DNA of 64,000 nucleotides from Clostridiales bacterium. GTDB taxonomy: Bacteria; Bacillota; Clostridia; Lachnospirales; Lachnospiraceae. Below the pieces are notes generated by a model. It was not told where the DNA came from. It made no database searches and saw nothing but the letters and a program-made list of their open reading frames with translations. Where the stretch lies: the NCBI GenBank assembly GCA_012839295.1, contig DUNO01000011.1, positions 35,484 through 99,483 of the forward strand, given 5' to 3'. Below, one piece after another: positions 35,393 through 44,407 of the stretch (its first letter is position 1; the number at the start of each line of letters is the position of its first letter). A program made the position numbers and the translations under genes.

Positions 35393-35595
35393 TACTTTCT
35401 ACAACCTTTCCCTTCTTTATCATTTTTTACAAAACCGCTTTTATTATTATACATGAAGCAAAATTATTTTACCATGTTTTTGTAAAATTAGTGGACAATC
35501 TTTTTGTGAAAATAATGTGAATTCCCTGTATTTTTAACACATATCGACACATACCACCGAAATTGTCCTGCTTAAGCATAACTTCCCATAACTTA

Positions 35596-37632
35596 TTATA
35601 ACGTACTTGCGGTCCTATGCAGGATCCTGTCCTCCAGGTAAGGATTTCCTTCAAAGATAGCGTCCACTTCCTGGTCAGTCAATTTTTTTACAGCCTCCGC
35701 CGCTTCCTTTAAAACCCTGGCATCCGTGAAAATATCCCCCAGCTTAAAGTCCATGTCGCCGCTTTGGCGTATGCCGAAGATATCACCGGGTCCCCTGAGC
35801 TTTAGGTCTTCCCCTGCAATAAAGAATCCGTCATTTGACTTATTTAATATCTCAAGCCGTTCCCAGGCTTCCTTACTGCTGCTGCCACAGACGAAGATGC
35901 AGTAGGACTGGTGCTCCCCGCGCCCTACCCGTCCACGGAGCTGGTGGAGCTGTGCAAGGCCGAACCGCTCCGCATTCTCCACCATCATGACAGTTGCATT
36001 GGGCACATTTACCCCTACCTCAACTACGGTCGTTGAAACCAACACCTGTATCCCGCCATCGGCAAACCGCTCCATCACCTGGTTCTTTTCCTTTGGCTTC
36101 ATTTTTCCATGGAGGTATTCCACCTTTATCCCGGGAGGAAGGGCTTCCCTGAGGCGTTCCGTATATTCCAGGACGTTCTCCGCTTCTATTTCCTCGCTTT
36201 CCTCTACCATAGGGCATATCACATAAGCCTGTCTCCCTAAAGCGGCCTGCTTCTCAATAAACCGGTATGCATTCGGGCGGTAATTCGTATCTACTACACA
36301 ATTTTTAATTGGCAGCCTCCTGGCCGGAAGCTCATCCACAATGGATATATCCAGGTCCCCATACAGGATAATGGCTAAGGTTCTGGGAATGGGCGTAGCG
36401 CTCATGACGAGCACATGGGGATTTCCGCCCTTATTCATCAAAGCCTCCCTTTGCTTTACCCCAAACCGGTGCTGTTCATCCGTAACCACCAGGCCAAGCC
36501 TGTCATATTCTACCTTTTCCTGGATCAGTGCATGGGTACCTACCACAATATCCGCCTCATGGTTCCCAATCCGCTGGTAGGCTTCCCGCTTCTCCTTTGC
36601 AGTCATGGAACCCACCAAAAGGCAGACAGATACCCCGAAGGGTGACAGCAGCTCCGTCAGGGATTTCAGATGCTGTTTTGCCAAAACCTCCGTCGGTACC
36701 ATCAGGCTGGCCTGATATCCGTTTTTCACCGCCAGGAACAGGGCCAATATGGCGAGGATGGTTTTACCGGAGCCAACATCACCCTGAACCAGACGGTTCA
36801 TCACATACTCCCCTTGAAGGTCTGTCCGGATCTCCTTCCATACCCTAAGCTGTGCCTTTGTCAGCGGATAGGGAAGCGCATCAATCAATGCCCCCGTAGC
36901 TCCCTCCTCCTTCATGACATATTCCGATTTTACCAGCTGCCTCTTCTCCTTTAATTTCCGCAGTGCCAGGGAGTAGAGAAAGAACTCGTCAAATACAAGG
37001 CGCTCCCTGGCCTTTATCATGCTGCTGCGGTCCTTGGGGAAATGAACCTCCTTCATAGCCTTCGTCCGATCCAGCAGCCCATATTCCTTTGCCAGCTTCT
37101 TCGGGATATAATCCTTTGCCATGGTAAGCTCTGACAGCACCTGCTTCACTGCCTTAGATATCGTCGTGTTTGTAATGCCCTCCGTCAACGGATAGCTTGG
37201 CTGCAGTACTTTTATAAGCTTGGCATAATTCTCCCATTGATAGATTCCCGGCTGCTCCATAACCAGCACACCGTTTTTACGTATGACCTTGCCCCGGAAG
37301 ATATAGCGGCTCCCGGTCCTTAAGGTCTTCTGCAGGAAGGGCATATTAAACCAGGTAAGGCTTATCGAGGCCGATGGATCCTTTACCTGGACATTTATAA
37401 TCTGAAGGTTCCGTACCTTTTTTACTTTTGGGGATGCGGTTAAGGAGGCTTCTATGGAGGTTGTCATGCCCTCCGAAACTGCTGCAATAGGAACAGGGTG
37501 GTTAAATTCCTCATATCCTCTTGGAAAATGCTCCAGCAGATCCTGGACTGTCTCAATGCCCAGCTTACGAAAGGCCTTCTCCGTCTTCTCCCCAATGCCC
37601 TTAATTACCTTTATATTATCATTTGCTTCCAC
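35596..37632 (-). CDS. recG: ATP-dependent DNA helicase RecG
   Basis: RecG remodels stalled replication forks and branched DNA. The 678-residue length is normal. Order: N-terminal wedge/OB domain (FRGKVIRKNGVLVMEQPG), helicase motif I MNRLVQGDVGSGKTILA (about residue 280), motif II DEQHRFG (about 390), motif III SATPIPRT, motif VI QLRGRVGRG, then the RecG C-terminal FKLGDIFTDARVLKEAAEAV. In many Firmicutes recG follows yloV; here a plus-strand ABC operon and a DUF1653 gene separate them. Confidence 0.98.
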   Translation of the reverse strand: MEANDNIKVIKGIGEKTEKAFRKLGIETVQDLLEHFPRGYEEFNHPVPIAAVSEGMTTSIEASLTASPKVKKVRNLQIINVQVKDPSASISLTWFNMPFLQKTLRTGSRYIFRGKVIRKNGVLVMEQPGIYQWENYAKLIKVLQPSYPLTEGITNTTISKAVKQVLSELTMAKDYIPKKLAKEYGLLDRTKAMKEVHFPKDRSSMIKARERLVFDEFFLYSLALRKLKEKRQLVKSEYVMKEEGATGALIDALPYPLTKAQLRVWKEIRTDLQGEYVMNRLVQGDVGSGKTILAILALFLAVKNGYQASLMVPTEVLAKQHLKSLTELLSPFGVSVCLLVGSMTAKEKREAYQRIGNHEADIVVGTHALIQEKVEYDRLGLVVTDEQHRFGVKQREALMNKGGNPHVLVMSATPIPRTLAIILYGDLDISIVDELPARRLPIKNCVVDTNYRPNAYRFIEKQAALGRQAYVICPMVEESEEIEAENVLEYTERLREALPPGIKVEYLHGKMKPKEKNQVMERFADGGIQVLVSTTVVEVGVNVPNATVMMVENAERFGLAQLHQLRGRVGRGEHQSYCIFVCGSSSKEAWERLEILNKSNDGFFIAGEDLKLRGPGDIFGIRQSGDMDFKLGDIFTDARVLKEAAEAVKKLTDQEVDAIFEGNPYLEDRILHRTASTL

Positions 37633-37752
37633 ACCCGGCGCCTCCTAATCTTTAATTTATCCATTATACTGTGCCTGCAGGGGCACCTATTAGTACCACC
37701 TATTATAAACGATTAGGATTCGATTAAAAAGGAAAAATTTTAAAAAAGGCTA

Positions 37753-37781
37753 TTGACATTTGTTTATTACGGCTGTATTAT
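37753..37781 (+). promoter_or_regulatory. Consensus promoter of the GntR-ABC operon
   Basis: TTGACA, 17-nt spacer, TATTAT. Confidence 0.8.
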
Positions 37782-37801
37782 TGTATTAATCACTTAATAC
37801 A
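37782..37801 (+). promoter_or_regulatory. Likely GntR operator
   Basis: Perfect inverted repeat TGTATTAA-TCAC-TTAATACA starting one base after the -10, over the expected transcription start. Typical site for an autoregulating YtrA-type repressor. Confidence 0.7.
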
Positions 37802-37810
37802 GTGGTACAC

Positions 37811-37849
37811 AAAGGGGAGAACCTCCTCCCTTTTCACACTTGAAAGGAG
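37811..37849 (+). promoter_or_regulatory. SD-like / anti-SD / SD leader of the GntR gene
   Basis: AAAGGGGAG, then CCTCCTCCCTTTTCA, then the true site TGAAAGGAG. The pyrimidine segment can pair with either flank, each with one or two bulges; a weaker version of the leaders at 5370 and 25833. Confidence 0.35.
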
Positions 37850-37859
37850 CGTTGCGGCA

Positions 37860-38240
37860 ATGGAATGGGAACTTGATTCTGGACGGCCGGTTTACCTTCA
37901 GCTAATTGAACGGATCCAGGCCGGCATCATATCCGGATATTATAAACCCGGGGATAGGCTGCCCTCTGTCAGGGAATTGGCTGCGGAAGCCGCTGTAAAT
38001 CCCAATACTATGCAGAAGGCATTAGCAGACCTGGAACGGACCGGATTATTATATACCAACCGGACCAGCGGCAGATTTATTACCTCGGATGAATCCATGA
38101 TTAAAAAATTAAAAGAGCAATCTGCCTTGGAGTTAGTCCAGGAGTTTATCGAGCGGATGCAGCAGCATGGATTTGAGCCAAAAGAAACCCTGGCCTATGT
38201 AACTGATATCGTTAATAACAATAAGAAGGTTGAAAATTAG
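37860..38240 (+). CDS. GntR family regulator, YtrA type
   Basis: A 126-residue regulator with an N-terminal GntR winged helix (PVYLQLIERIQAGIISGYYKPGDRLPSVRELAAEAAVNPNTM split over residues 10-52) and a very short helical tail, as in YtrA. YtrA-type repressors control adjacent ABC transporters. RBS AAAGGAG. First gene of a four-gene operon with a matching operator; ligand unknown. Confidence 0.92.
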   Translation: MEWELDSGRPVYLQLIERIQAGIISGYYKPGDRLPSVRELAAEAAVNPNTMQKALADLERTGLLYTNRTSGRFITSDESMIKKLKEQSALELVQEFIERMQQHGFEPKETLAYVTDIVNNNKKVEN

Positions 38241-38320
38241 CAGCCAGGATTAAAGCATCTGATTTTTAAACAGCGTATAGGATTTTAGAAAGGCGCAAAG
38301 CGCCGTAATGGGAGGCTATC

Positions 38321-39019
38321 ATGAATACAATTTTAGAGTGTAAATCACTAACCAAAAAGTTCTCAGGTCTTACTGCCCTGGATAATGTGAATCTCACTTT
38401 AGAGCGCGGCCGGATTATCGGTCTTTTAGGACCGAACGGCAGTGGTAAAACCACATTAATTAAATTAATCAATGGATTATTGGTTCCAAACGGCGGGGAA
38501 CTTCTTATAGGCGGCAAATCCCCCAGCCCTGAGACGAAGGCAGTCGTATCCTATCTGCCCGAGAAAACCTATCTTCCTGAATGGATGCGTGTCTCAGATA
38601 CCATCAGCTTTTTCAAGGATTTTTACAAGGATTTTGACGAACAGCGTGCCTATGATATGCTGCAGCGTCTCCAGCTTGATCCAAGCAAACGTTTGAAATC
38701 CCTGTCAAAGGGTACCAAGGAAAAGGTACAGCTGATTCTGGTCATGAGCCGCCAAGCCGATCTATACTGCCTGGATGAACCCATCGGCGGAGTTGATCCT
38801 GCTGCCAGGGATTACATCCTTAATACAATCATCTCCAACTACAATGAAAACGCTACTGTGCTTATTTCTACCCACTTAATTTCAGATATTGAAAAAGTGT
38901 TGGATGAAGTTGTATTTATAAAGAACGGCCATGTCACACTTCACGAAAGCGTTGACGATATCCGTTCCAAGGAAGGCAAATCCATTGATTCATTATTCAG
39001 GGAGGTATTTAAATGTTAG
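38321..39019 (+). CDS. ABC transporter ATP-binding protein
   Basis: A 232-residue ATPase with Walker A GPNGSGKTT (about residue 38), signature KSLSKGTKEK (about 128) and Walker B YCLDEPIGGVD (about 149); the H-loop is in ISTHLISDIE. YtrB/BcrA-like class. It overlaps the permease start by 7 bp (stop TAG over ATG), indicating translational coupling. Confidence 0.93.
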   Translation: MNTILECKSLTKKFSGLTALDNVNLTLERGRIIGLLGPNGSGKTTLIKLINGLLVPNGGELLIGGKSPSPETKAVVSYLPEKTYLPEWMRVSDTISFFKDFYKDFDEQRAYDMLQRLQLDPSKRLKSLSKGTKEKVQLILVMSRQADLYCLDEPIGGVDPAARDYILNTIISNYNENATVLISTHLISDIEKVLDEVVFIKNGHVTLHESVDDIRSKEGKSIDSLFREVFKC

Positions 39020-39798
39020 GAAAATTATTAAAGCATGAGCTAAAAGCGACCGGCAGGCTACTTCTTCCGCTATTTTTAATCCTTGCCGTATTAACAGTAA
39101 TGAACCGTATCGTATCATATCTGGATATATTTAAAGGCGTGTTATCCGTAATACCGGGTCTTATCATCTTCGCATATACCATTTCAATCATTGCCGTATT
39201 TGTTGTTACCTCCGTATTGATTATTTACCGTTTTTATAAGAATTTAATGACGGATGAAGGGTACCTGATGTTCACCCTTCCTGCGAAGACCCGTGAGCTT
39301 ATCGATTCCAAGCTTATCATATCCTTTTTATGGTCCCTGGTGTCCATCGCTGCCGTTATCCTGTCCCTCATCGTAGTCTTCTCCGGCTACAGCTATTATC
39401 CGGACATGAAGCATGCCCTTGCCATGTTATTTAGGGAACTTGCCTCCAGCCTCGGTAATTATGCAACTTTATTCTATGTGGAGCTCATAGTAATGACCCT
39501 GCTCAGTATCATTAACAGTACACTGATGATCTATGTCTCCATCGCCATTGGCCAACTGATAAACGGGCACAAGATCATCGGTTCCATAGGTGCATATATT
39601 GGATTAAGCACAGTACTGCAGGTTCTATCCGTTGCGCTCATGGCTATTGCCAATTTAGCCTTCGGCAATACCTTCCAGGATATAACTTCTGTTCCCCGGA
39701 TCATATTCCCATTTTCACTCGCTTTCCAGCTGGTAACCAGCATTGCATTCTACCTGGGCACGGACTTCTTATTTAAACGGAAGCTGAATTTAGAATAG
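39013..39798 (+). CDS. ABC transporter permease
   Basis: A 261-residue membrane protein with about six hydrophobic segments; N-terminal LKHELKATGRLLLPLFLILAV and EGYLMFTLPAKTRELIDSK are typical of ABC-2-like permeases paired with YtrA-type regulators. RBS GGAGGT inside the ATPase gene. Probably exports or senses cell-envelope-active compounds, by analogy to Ytr/Bcr systems. Confidence 0.85.
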   Translation: MLGKLLKHELKATGRLLLPLFLILAVLTVMNRIVSYLDIFKGVLSVIPGLIIFAYTISIIAVFVVTSVLIIYRFYKNLMTDEGYLMFTLPAKTRELIDSKLIISFLWSLVSIAAVILSLIVVFSGYSYYPDMKHALAMLFRELASSLGNYATLFYVELIVMTLLSIINSTLMIYVSIAIGQLINGHKIIGSIGAYIGLSTVLQVLSVALMAIANLAFGNTFQDITSVPRIIFPFSLAFQLVTSIAFYLGTDFLFKRKLNLE

Positions 39799-39831
39799 GG
39801 TGAATATCCTAAAAGGAGGGACTAAAATTTA

Positions 39832-40218
39832 ATGAAAGTAAGAAAGCTTTTCCCCTTGCTGCTGGTCATTATCACCGTCCTGGGCCTAAGCGGCTGCACT
39901 AAGAGTTCCAGTGTAGAAATCGGTTCCTTAGAGAATAATACCAATGCCAGAACCTCTATGTCCTACACTTTATTTACCGGCACAAAAACCAGGGAAATTA
40001 CAGTCGAAAAGGATAAACCAATTGATGTTGCAGTTGATATTGAAACAAAAAGCGGTTCCCTGGATTTAAGCATCACAAATGAAGCTGGGGAGTATAGTTA
40101 TGAGGGCCATGATTTAGAAACGAATTCCTTTGTTGTCACATTATCCGACGCAGGTAATTATACAGTGCAAATAATAACAAAAAAGCATAAGGGTGGTTTC
40201 ACCATAACCTGGGAATAG
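39832..40218 (+). CDS. Putative lipoprotein
   Basis: A 128-residue protein with a lipoprotein signal MKVRKLFPLLLVIITVLGLSGC (lipobox LSGC, Cys22) and a beta-rich domain (residues ~45-128; LDLSITNEAGEYSYEG, GNYTVQIITKKHKGGFTITW). I do not recognise a named family. RBS AAGGAGGG, 33 bp after the permease, so it is likely the surface component of the ABC operon. Confidence 0.75.
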   Translation: MKVRKLFPLLLVIITVLGLSGCTKSSSVEIGSLENNTNARTSMSYTLFTGTKTREITVEKDKPIDVAVDIETKSGSLDLSITNEAGEYSYEGHDLETNSFVVTLSDAGNYTVQIITKKHKGGFTITWE

Positions 40219-40231
40219 GATAACAAAATCA

Positions 40232-40268
40232 GGAGGGTGCTGCAAAGATCTTCTTTGCAGTACCCTCC
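40232..40268 (+). terminator. Hairpin after the ABC operon
   Basis: Strong stem GGAGGGTGCTGCAAAGA / TCTTTGCAGTACCCTCC with a 3-nt loop; the tail CCCTATTTG is poor in T. Confidence 0.6.
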
Positions 40269-40318
40269 CCCTATTTGTACACAAACCGGGAACTATGTAA
40301 TCCCCTGCCGTAATTTTA

Positions 40319-40915
40319 TTACCGCAGCCTGCGGTCCTCAAAACGGCTCATTGCCGTGAGGCAATTGGCTAATTCCTGGATTCTTGCCTCCAGCGGCCCT
40401 TCGTCCACAGTAAGGTCAAGGGCAACCGCCATATCGGTTATTATCCTGTCATCCAGATGCTTTTTATTTGTAAGTAAAACCTCTAATTTTTTACTGTAGG
40501 ACTGTGCATCCAAAAAGGTTATTAATAAAGGGCTTACCTCTCCCGTATTCTCCTGTATATTAGGCTCCTGGGAACCGGACAAAGGCTCCTGCCTTCCCCC
40601 ATCTTCTGCAGATCCTGCAATCACGGCCCGCTTTTCCCCCGCTGCTTCCTTCCCATTTCCATATAGGCTCTCCTCCTGGGTGCTCTTAAGCTCAAACCGG
40701 TATTTCTGCTTTACCTCAGGATATTTCACATGGTCCACCTCACTGACAAACATATCAAGAGGACGGACATAGGTCTTAAAATCCCCATAGAGAGCCTGAT
40801 AGACCACCATAATCTGCCCTGTCTCTGAGTGGGCTGCCACTGTAATGACCTGATATTGCCTGTCCTTAAAATGCTTATATATTTCACCTGGTTTTGGCAT
40901 TCTGTTTCCTTCCAT
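40319..40915 (-). CDS. DUF1653 domain protein with variable C-terminal extension
   Basis: Residues ~6-70 (KPGEIYKHFKDRQYQVITVA ... RPLDMF) match the DUF1653 beta-barrel-like domain, unknown function. The remaining ~125 residues are not in the basic family: a low-complexity linker and a helical end (SYSKKLEVLLTNKKHLDDRIITDMAVALDL). RBS GGGAGG before ATG 40915. It sits between yloV's terminator and the ABC operon end. Confidence 0.75.
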   Translation of the reverse strand: MEGNRMPKPGEIYKHFKDRQYQVITVAAHSETGQIMVVYQALYGDFKTYVRPLDMFVSEVDHVKYPEVKQKYRFELKSTQEESLYGNGKEAAGEKRAVIAGSAEDGGRQEPLSGSQEPNIQENTGEVSPLLITFLDAQSYSKKLEVLLTNKKHLDDRIITDMAVALDLTVDEGPLEARIQELANCLTAMSRFEDRRLR

Positions 40916-40943
40916 TGATTATCCTCCCTGGATTAAAGATTTG

Positions 40944-40976
40944 AAAAACCGGTAGAACATGGTTTCTACCGGTTTA
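40944..40976 (-). terminator. Terminator of yloU-yloV
   Basis: Minus strand AAACCGGTAGAA, 6-nt loop, TTCTACCGGTTT with T tail TTTTTC. Confidence 0.85.
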
Positions 40977-40991
40977 TATACTCATGAAGCC

Positions 40992-42701
40992 CTATTCCAC
41001 AGATAACACATAATAATAGATGGGCTGGCCGCCATAATGTACCTCAACATCCAAATCCGGATACTGCCCCATTATCTCTTCTGCCAGAGCATTTGCTTCT
41101 GCTTCTTTTACCTCTTCTCCGTAGTATAAGCTGATTAATTCGGAATCATCATCCGCCAGGCAGCGGATCAGCTCAAGGGCGGTAGCCGCTACCCCCTCAC
41201 CAACAGCAAGGATCGTCTTATCGCCAATGCCCATGATATTCCCCTGCTTGATCTCTTTTCCGTCAAGGCTCGTGTCACGTACGGCATAAGTCACCTGACC
41301 GGATTTCACCTTCTGCATCTCCTCCGTCATCCTTGCGACATTCTCCTCCGGCGCCTTATCATAAACAAAGTTAATGATTGCCGTAATTCCCTGGGGAACC
41401 GTCTTGGAAGGAATAACATGTATATTCTTATCCTCTGTCAAATGCTTCGCCTGCTCTGCCGCAAGAATTATATTCCCGTTATTCGGTAATATAAATATAT
41501 CATCCGCATTTACTTTACTGATTGCCGTCAGCATATCCTCCGTACTTGGATTCATAGTCTGTCCGCCCTTGATAATATAATCCACACCAAGTCCGGTAAA
41601 TATTTCATCCAGGCCTTCACCCATGGATACGGCGATAAAGCCGGCCTTCTTCCTGGGCTTTTCTTCCACCGGCTTTTCCTCTGCCGGCTTCTTTACTTCC
41701 GCCTTCTGCTCCTGGGCAACCTTCTGGGCATCCTTTATCAATCTTTCATTATGCTCTTCACGCATGTTATCAATTTTCATTCTTGTTAATGAACCATACG
41801 TTAATGCCTTCTGGATAGCAAGTCCTGGGTCATTCGTATGTACGTGGACCTTCACGACATCATCATCCGATACAACGACAAGCGAATCACCGATTGATTC
41901 AAGGTATGCCTTGAACTCTTCCTCCGTCTGGGCATTATACACTTTAGGATTGTCTTGCAAATCCTTATCCAACATAATGATAAATTCGGTACAGTAGCCA
42001 AATTTGATATCATCCGTGGAGATAGGCTCCCTTACGGATACTGCGCTGGCTTCCTTGGCCGCAATATTGTCAAAGGATACTTCCTTACCGATTAGGGCAT
42101 CATATGCGCCCTTCACGATCTCAAGAAGACCCTGTCCGCCGGAATCCACTACCCCTGCTTCCTTTAATACGGGCAACAGCTCCGGTGTGTTCTGCAGCAC
42201 AACCTCCATATGGGCGATTACTTCCTTGCAGAAATATACCATATCTTCAGTTTCAGAAACTAATTCGGCCGCTTTTTCAGCAGCGCCCCTGGCTACTGTC
42301 AGGATAGTTCCTTCCTTTGGCTTCATAACAGCCCGGTATGCGGTTTCTACCCCTTTTTGCAAAGCATTGGCCATAACGGTAACATTTATTTCATTAAAAT
42401 CCTTGATTTCTTTGGAAAAGCCACGGAACAGCTGGGATAAGATAACGCCGGAATTCCCCCGTGCACCCCTTAGGGAGCCTCCGGAAATAGCCTTGGCCAA
42501 TTCCTCAATCGTCGGATTTTCAAGGGCATTCACTTCCTTAACAGCGGACATAATGGTAAGTGTCATATTTGTTCCGGTATCCCCGTCCGGAACGGGGAAT
42601 ACATTCAATTCATTAATGATTTCTTTCTTAGCTTCAATGCTGGCAGCTCCGGCAAGAAACATTTTCTTAAGGGTCTGCGCATCTATCGTTTTAGTAACCA
42701 C
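40992..42701 (-). CDS. yloV: DAK2-domain kinase YloV (FakA-like)
   Basis: About 569 residues. N-terminal DhaL/DAK2 domain with LNVFPVPDGDTGTNM (conserved Asp nucleotide/Mg site) and GGSLRGARGNSGVILSQ; a middle domain and a C-terminal DegV-like half (VDYIIKGGQTMNPSTEDML, ILPNNGNIILAA). In Staphylococcus, FakA phosphorylates fatty acids bound by FakB. The track start is TTG 42743; the GTG at 42701 with a perfect AAGGAGG at 8 nt is preferred. No fakB/degV gene is nearby. Follows yloU as usual. Confidence 0.92.
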   Translation of the reverse strand: MVTKTIDAQTLKKMFLAGAASIEAKKEIINELNVFPVPDGDTGTNMTLTIMSAVKEVNALENPTIEELAKAISGGSLRGARGNSGVILSQLFRGFSKEIKDFNEINVTVMANALQKGVETAYRAVMKPKEGTILTVARGAAEKAAELVSETEDMVYFCKEVIAHMEVVLQNTPELLPVLKEAGVVDSGGQGLLEIVKGAYDALIGKEVSFDNIAAKEASAVSVREPISTDDIKFGYCTEFIIMLDKDLQDNPKVYNAQTEEEFKAYLESIGDSLVVVSDDDVVKVHVHTNDPGLAIQKALTYGSLTRMKIDNMREEHNERLIKDAQKVAQEQKAEVKKPAEEKPVEEKPRKKAGFIAVSMGEGLDEIFTGLGVDYIIKGGQTMNPSTEDMLTAISKVNADDIFILPNNGNIILAAEQAKHLTEDKNIHVIPSKTVPQGITAIINFVYDKAPEENVARMTEEMQKVKSGQVTYAVRDTSLDGKEIKQGNIMGIGDKTILAVGEGVAATALELIRCLADDDSELISLYYGEEVKEAEANALAEEIMGQYPDLDVEVHYGGQPIYYYVLSVE

Positions 42702-42735
42702 TGGTTTTTCCTCCTTAAACGTTGTGCTCTCAGGA

Positions 42736-43092
42736 TCAGTCAATTACTCTGACACCTTCAACAAAAATATTAATTTTTTTAACCTCAAATCCTGAGAACT
42801 CTTCAACATTATATTTCACGTTACTGATCAGGTTGTCAGCAACTGCAGAAATACTCACGCCATAGGAGACGATAATATGCAAGTCAATTGTAATTTTATT
42901 CTCTTCAATCTGGACACTGACACCGTGGCTCAGGCTGTCTCTCTTTAACAGCTTGGCAATACCGTCCTTCATATTAACGGACGCCATACCAACAACGCCA
43001 AAGCACTCCACTGCAGAGGCTCCCGCATATTTTGCCAGCACATCATTATCTACAACTATTTCACCGATTTGTGAACTCATATGTCCCTTCAT
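42736..43092 (-). CDS. yloU: Asp23/Gls24 family protein YloU
   Basis: A 118-residue Asp23 domain protein (IGEIVVDNDVLAKYAG, KITIDLHIIVSYGVSISAVA). Family members are abundant envelope-stress proteins, often membrane-associated through partners. It precedes yloV in an operon; RBS AGGAGG. A TATAAT box at 43142-43147 (minus) with TTGCTT at 16 nt is a plausible promoter. Confidence 0.93.
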   Translation of the reverse strand: MKGHMSSQIGEIVVDNDVLAKYAGASAVECFGVVGMASVNMKDGIAKLLKRDSLSHGVSVQIEENKITIDLHIIVSYGVSISAVADNLISNVKYNVEEFSGFEVKKINIFVEGVRVID

Positions 43093-43459
43093 ATTAAACC
43101 TCCTATCAATTTATGCAACTAACCGAGATTGTCTTCACTTAATTATACCATTATTCCATGGATAAGCAAAGGTAGGAATTTATTTAAGTGGTTGAATACA
43201 ACCACTTTTCTTAGTATTATAACCATTTTAATTGATGATACCTACACCATTTTCATGCGCGGAGATATTTTTCTTCTCATTTTTTACATATGGATAAGAT
43301 TTTACATCCTTTTCATGCCGAATCTTTCTTTATGGATCTACTTTTTTTCCAATATTAGGCTAACCATAGGAACCCCTGCATACTATATTACAGGAAGTAA
43401 AATCATTTTCCTATACTCGGGATCTAAATTATTACCAATTATGATTGGAAGTGATAACT
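43093..43459. other. Gap between yloU and the small membrane protein
   Basis: Contains the yloU upstream region, a 9-bp hairpin AAGTGGTTG-AATA-CAACCACTT followed by TTCTT (43186-43211, plus), and a partial family 2 repeat (43388-43420). The 150-codon track ORF across it has no SD and unusual composition; I reject it. Confidence 0.5.
43388..43420 (+). repeat. Dispersed repeat, family 2, partial copy G
   Basis: TTACAGGAAGTAAAATCATTTTCCTATACTCGG is nearly identical to the first hairpin of copy C (pta leader, read on the minus strand), with changes in the right arm that weaken the stem. Confidence 0.6.
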
Positions 43460-43597
43460 ATGAAGAGAATGATCGGTTTTATCCTGTTCTGGATTGCCAT
43501 CGGTATGACCATTATGCTATTCATCACGAATGGAATCTTAGCTATATGTATTATCATTTTATGCTTATTGCTTGGATATAATCTATTCTGTAACTAA
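43460..43597 (+). CDS. Small hydrophobic membrane protein, 45 residues
   Basis: Too short for the ORF track. MKRMIGFILFWIAIGMTIML then FITNGILAICIIILCLLLGYNLFCN: a basic N-terminus and two hydrophobic stretches that could span the membrane as a hairpin. A GGAAGTG site lies 7 nt before the ATG. It is the only plus-strand gene between rpmB and yloU. Function unknown; composition fits a real small membrane protein. Confidence 0.6.
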   Translation: MKRMIGFILFWIAIGMTIMLFITNGILAICIIILCLLLGYNLFCN

Positions 43598-43644
43598 TTA
43601 ACTTATTAAAAACTATCTAAAATTAAAATACCCTTATTTTTCAA

Positions 43645-43678
43645 CAAAAAAAGAGGGTGTCAAGATCCCCTGACACCC
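43645..43678 (-). terminator. Terminator of rpmB
   Basis: Minus strand GGGTGTCA, 9-nt loop, TGACACCC then TCTTTTTTT. Confidence 0.92.
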
Positions 43679-43688
43679 ATCGTTTCCC

Positions 43689-43874
43689 TTACGCGCGTTC
43701 TACTTTACCGGATCTAAGACAGGAAGTACAAACATACATCTTTCTTGCTGCACCGTTAACTTTAACCTTAACAGACTTTACGTTGGATTTCCACATCTTG
43801 TTAGATCTTCTATGAGAATGACTCACAGCGATTCCAAAGTGAGCACCTTTATCACATATTGAACATTTTGCCAT
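43689..43874 (-). CDS. rpmB: 50S ribosomal protein L28 (bL28)
   Basis: A 61-residue protein starting MAKCSICDKGAHFGIAVSHS, with zinc-binding pairs CSIC and CTSC. The track ORF adds 28 codons upstream; ATG 43874 has AAGGAGGTG and the family start. Own promoter and terminator. Position beside yloU-yloV matches other Firmicutes. Confidence 0.97.
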   Translation of the reverse strand: MAKCSICDKGAHFGIAVSHSHRRSNKMWKSNVKSVKVKVNGAARKMYVCTSCLRSGKVERA

Positions 43875-43929
43875 CAAAAGCACCTCCTTAGGGAAAATAT
43901 AGGCCCAAATTGACCCTACAAACATATTT

Positions 43930-43958
43930 ATTCTAACAGAAGATGACATATAATGCAA
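43930..43958 (-). promoter_or_regulatory. Promoter of rpmB
   Basis: Minus strand TTGCAT, 17-nt spacer, TAGAAT. Confidence 0.65.
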
Positions 43959-43996
43959 GAACTTTTTTCTACCTCTGGCGCTTATTTCTGACCGCT

Positions 43997-44407
43997 TTAT
44001 CTCTGACTGCCTTCTGCCTGCTTTTTAATTGCTTCCTCTACCTTTTCATCCACTTCACTTTTACCCTGTGACTTCTTCGTAAATTTATTAATGATATCCG
44101 GAACCATGTCAAGAATCTTGGTTACCGCATCCTGATCCTTAATATTGACCAGCTTGGAGCTGCCGTTCTGTATTACAAGCACTGAGCTGGGTGAGATCTT
44201 TCCCCCCATACCACCGCCTGCATTATTCTTATGGTCACCGGAGAAGGCTCCTGCCCCCACACCGAAGCTGACCTCTACCAATGGTAGGATAATTGTATTT
44301 TCATCTACCCTGACTGCCTCACCGACCACTGTTTTTGTTGTTATAAAGCTGTCCATACCTTTAAATAATGATTCGACTGTTGAATTAAAACTGTTCTCTG
44401 CCATCAT
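43997..44407 (-). CDS. ytfJ: GerW family sporulation protein (YtfJ)
   Basis: A 136-residue YtfJ/GerW protein: TVVGEAVRVDENTIILPLVEVSFGVG and the glycine-rich SGDHKNNAGGGMGGKISPSS are hallmarks. In B. subtilis GerW is a forespore protein needed for a germinant response. Start ATG 44407 overlaps the stop of the DUF2953 gene by 4 bp (ATGA), so the two are translationally coupled. RBS AAGGAGG. Confidence 0.92.
   Translation of the reverse strand: MMAENSFNSTVESLFKGMDSFITTKTVVGEAVRVDENTIILPLVEVSFGVGAGAFSGDHKNNAGGGMGGKISPSSVLVIQNGSSKLVNIKDQDAVTKILDMVPDIINKFTKKSQGKSEVDEKVEEAIKKQAEGSQR

Noticed and set aside
42004-42795. 263-codon plus-strand ORF opposite yloV
   Set aside because: Antisense shadow of a well-supported kinase gene.
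43129-43581. 150-codon plus-strand ORF rich in Ile, Phe and Tyr
   Set aside because: No ribosome binding site, crosses a hairpin and a repeat, and overlaps in another frame a better small gene (43460-43597).
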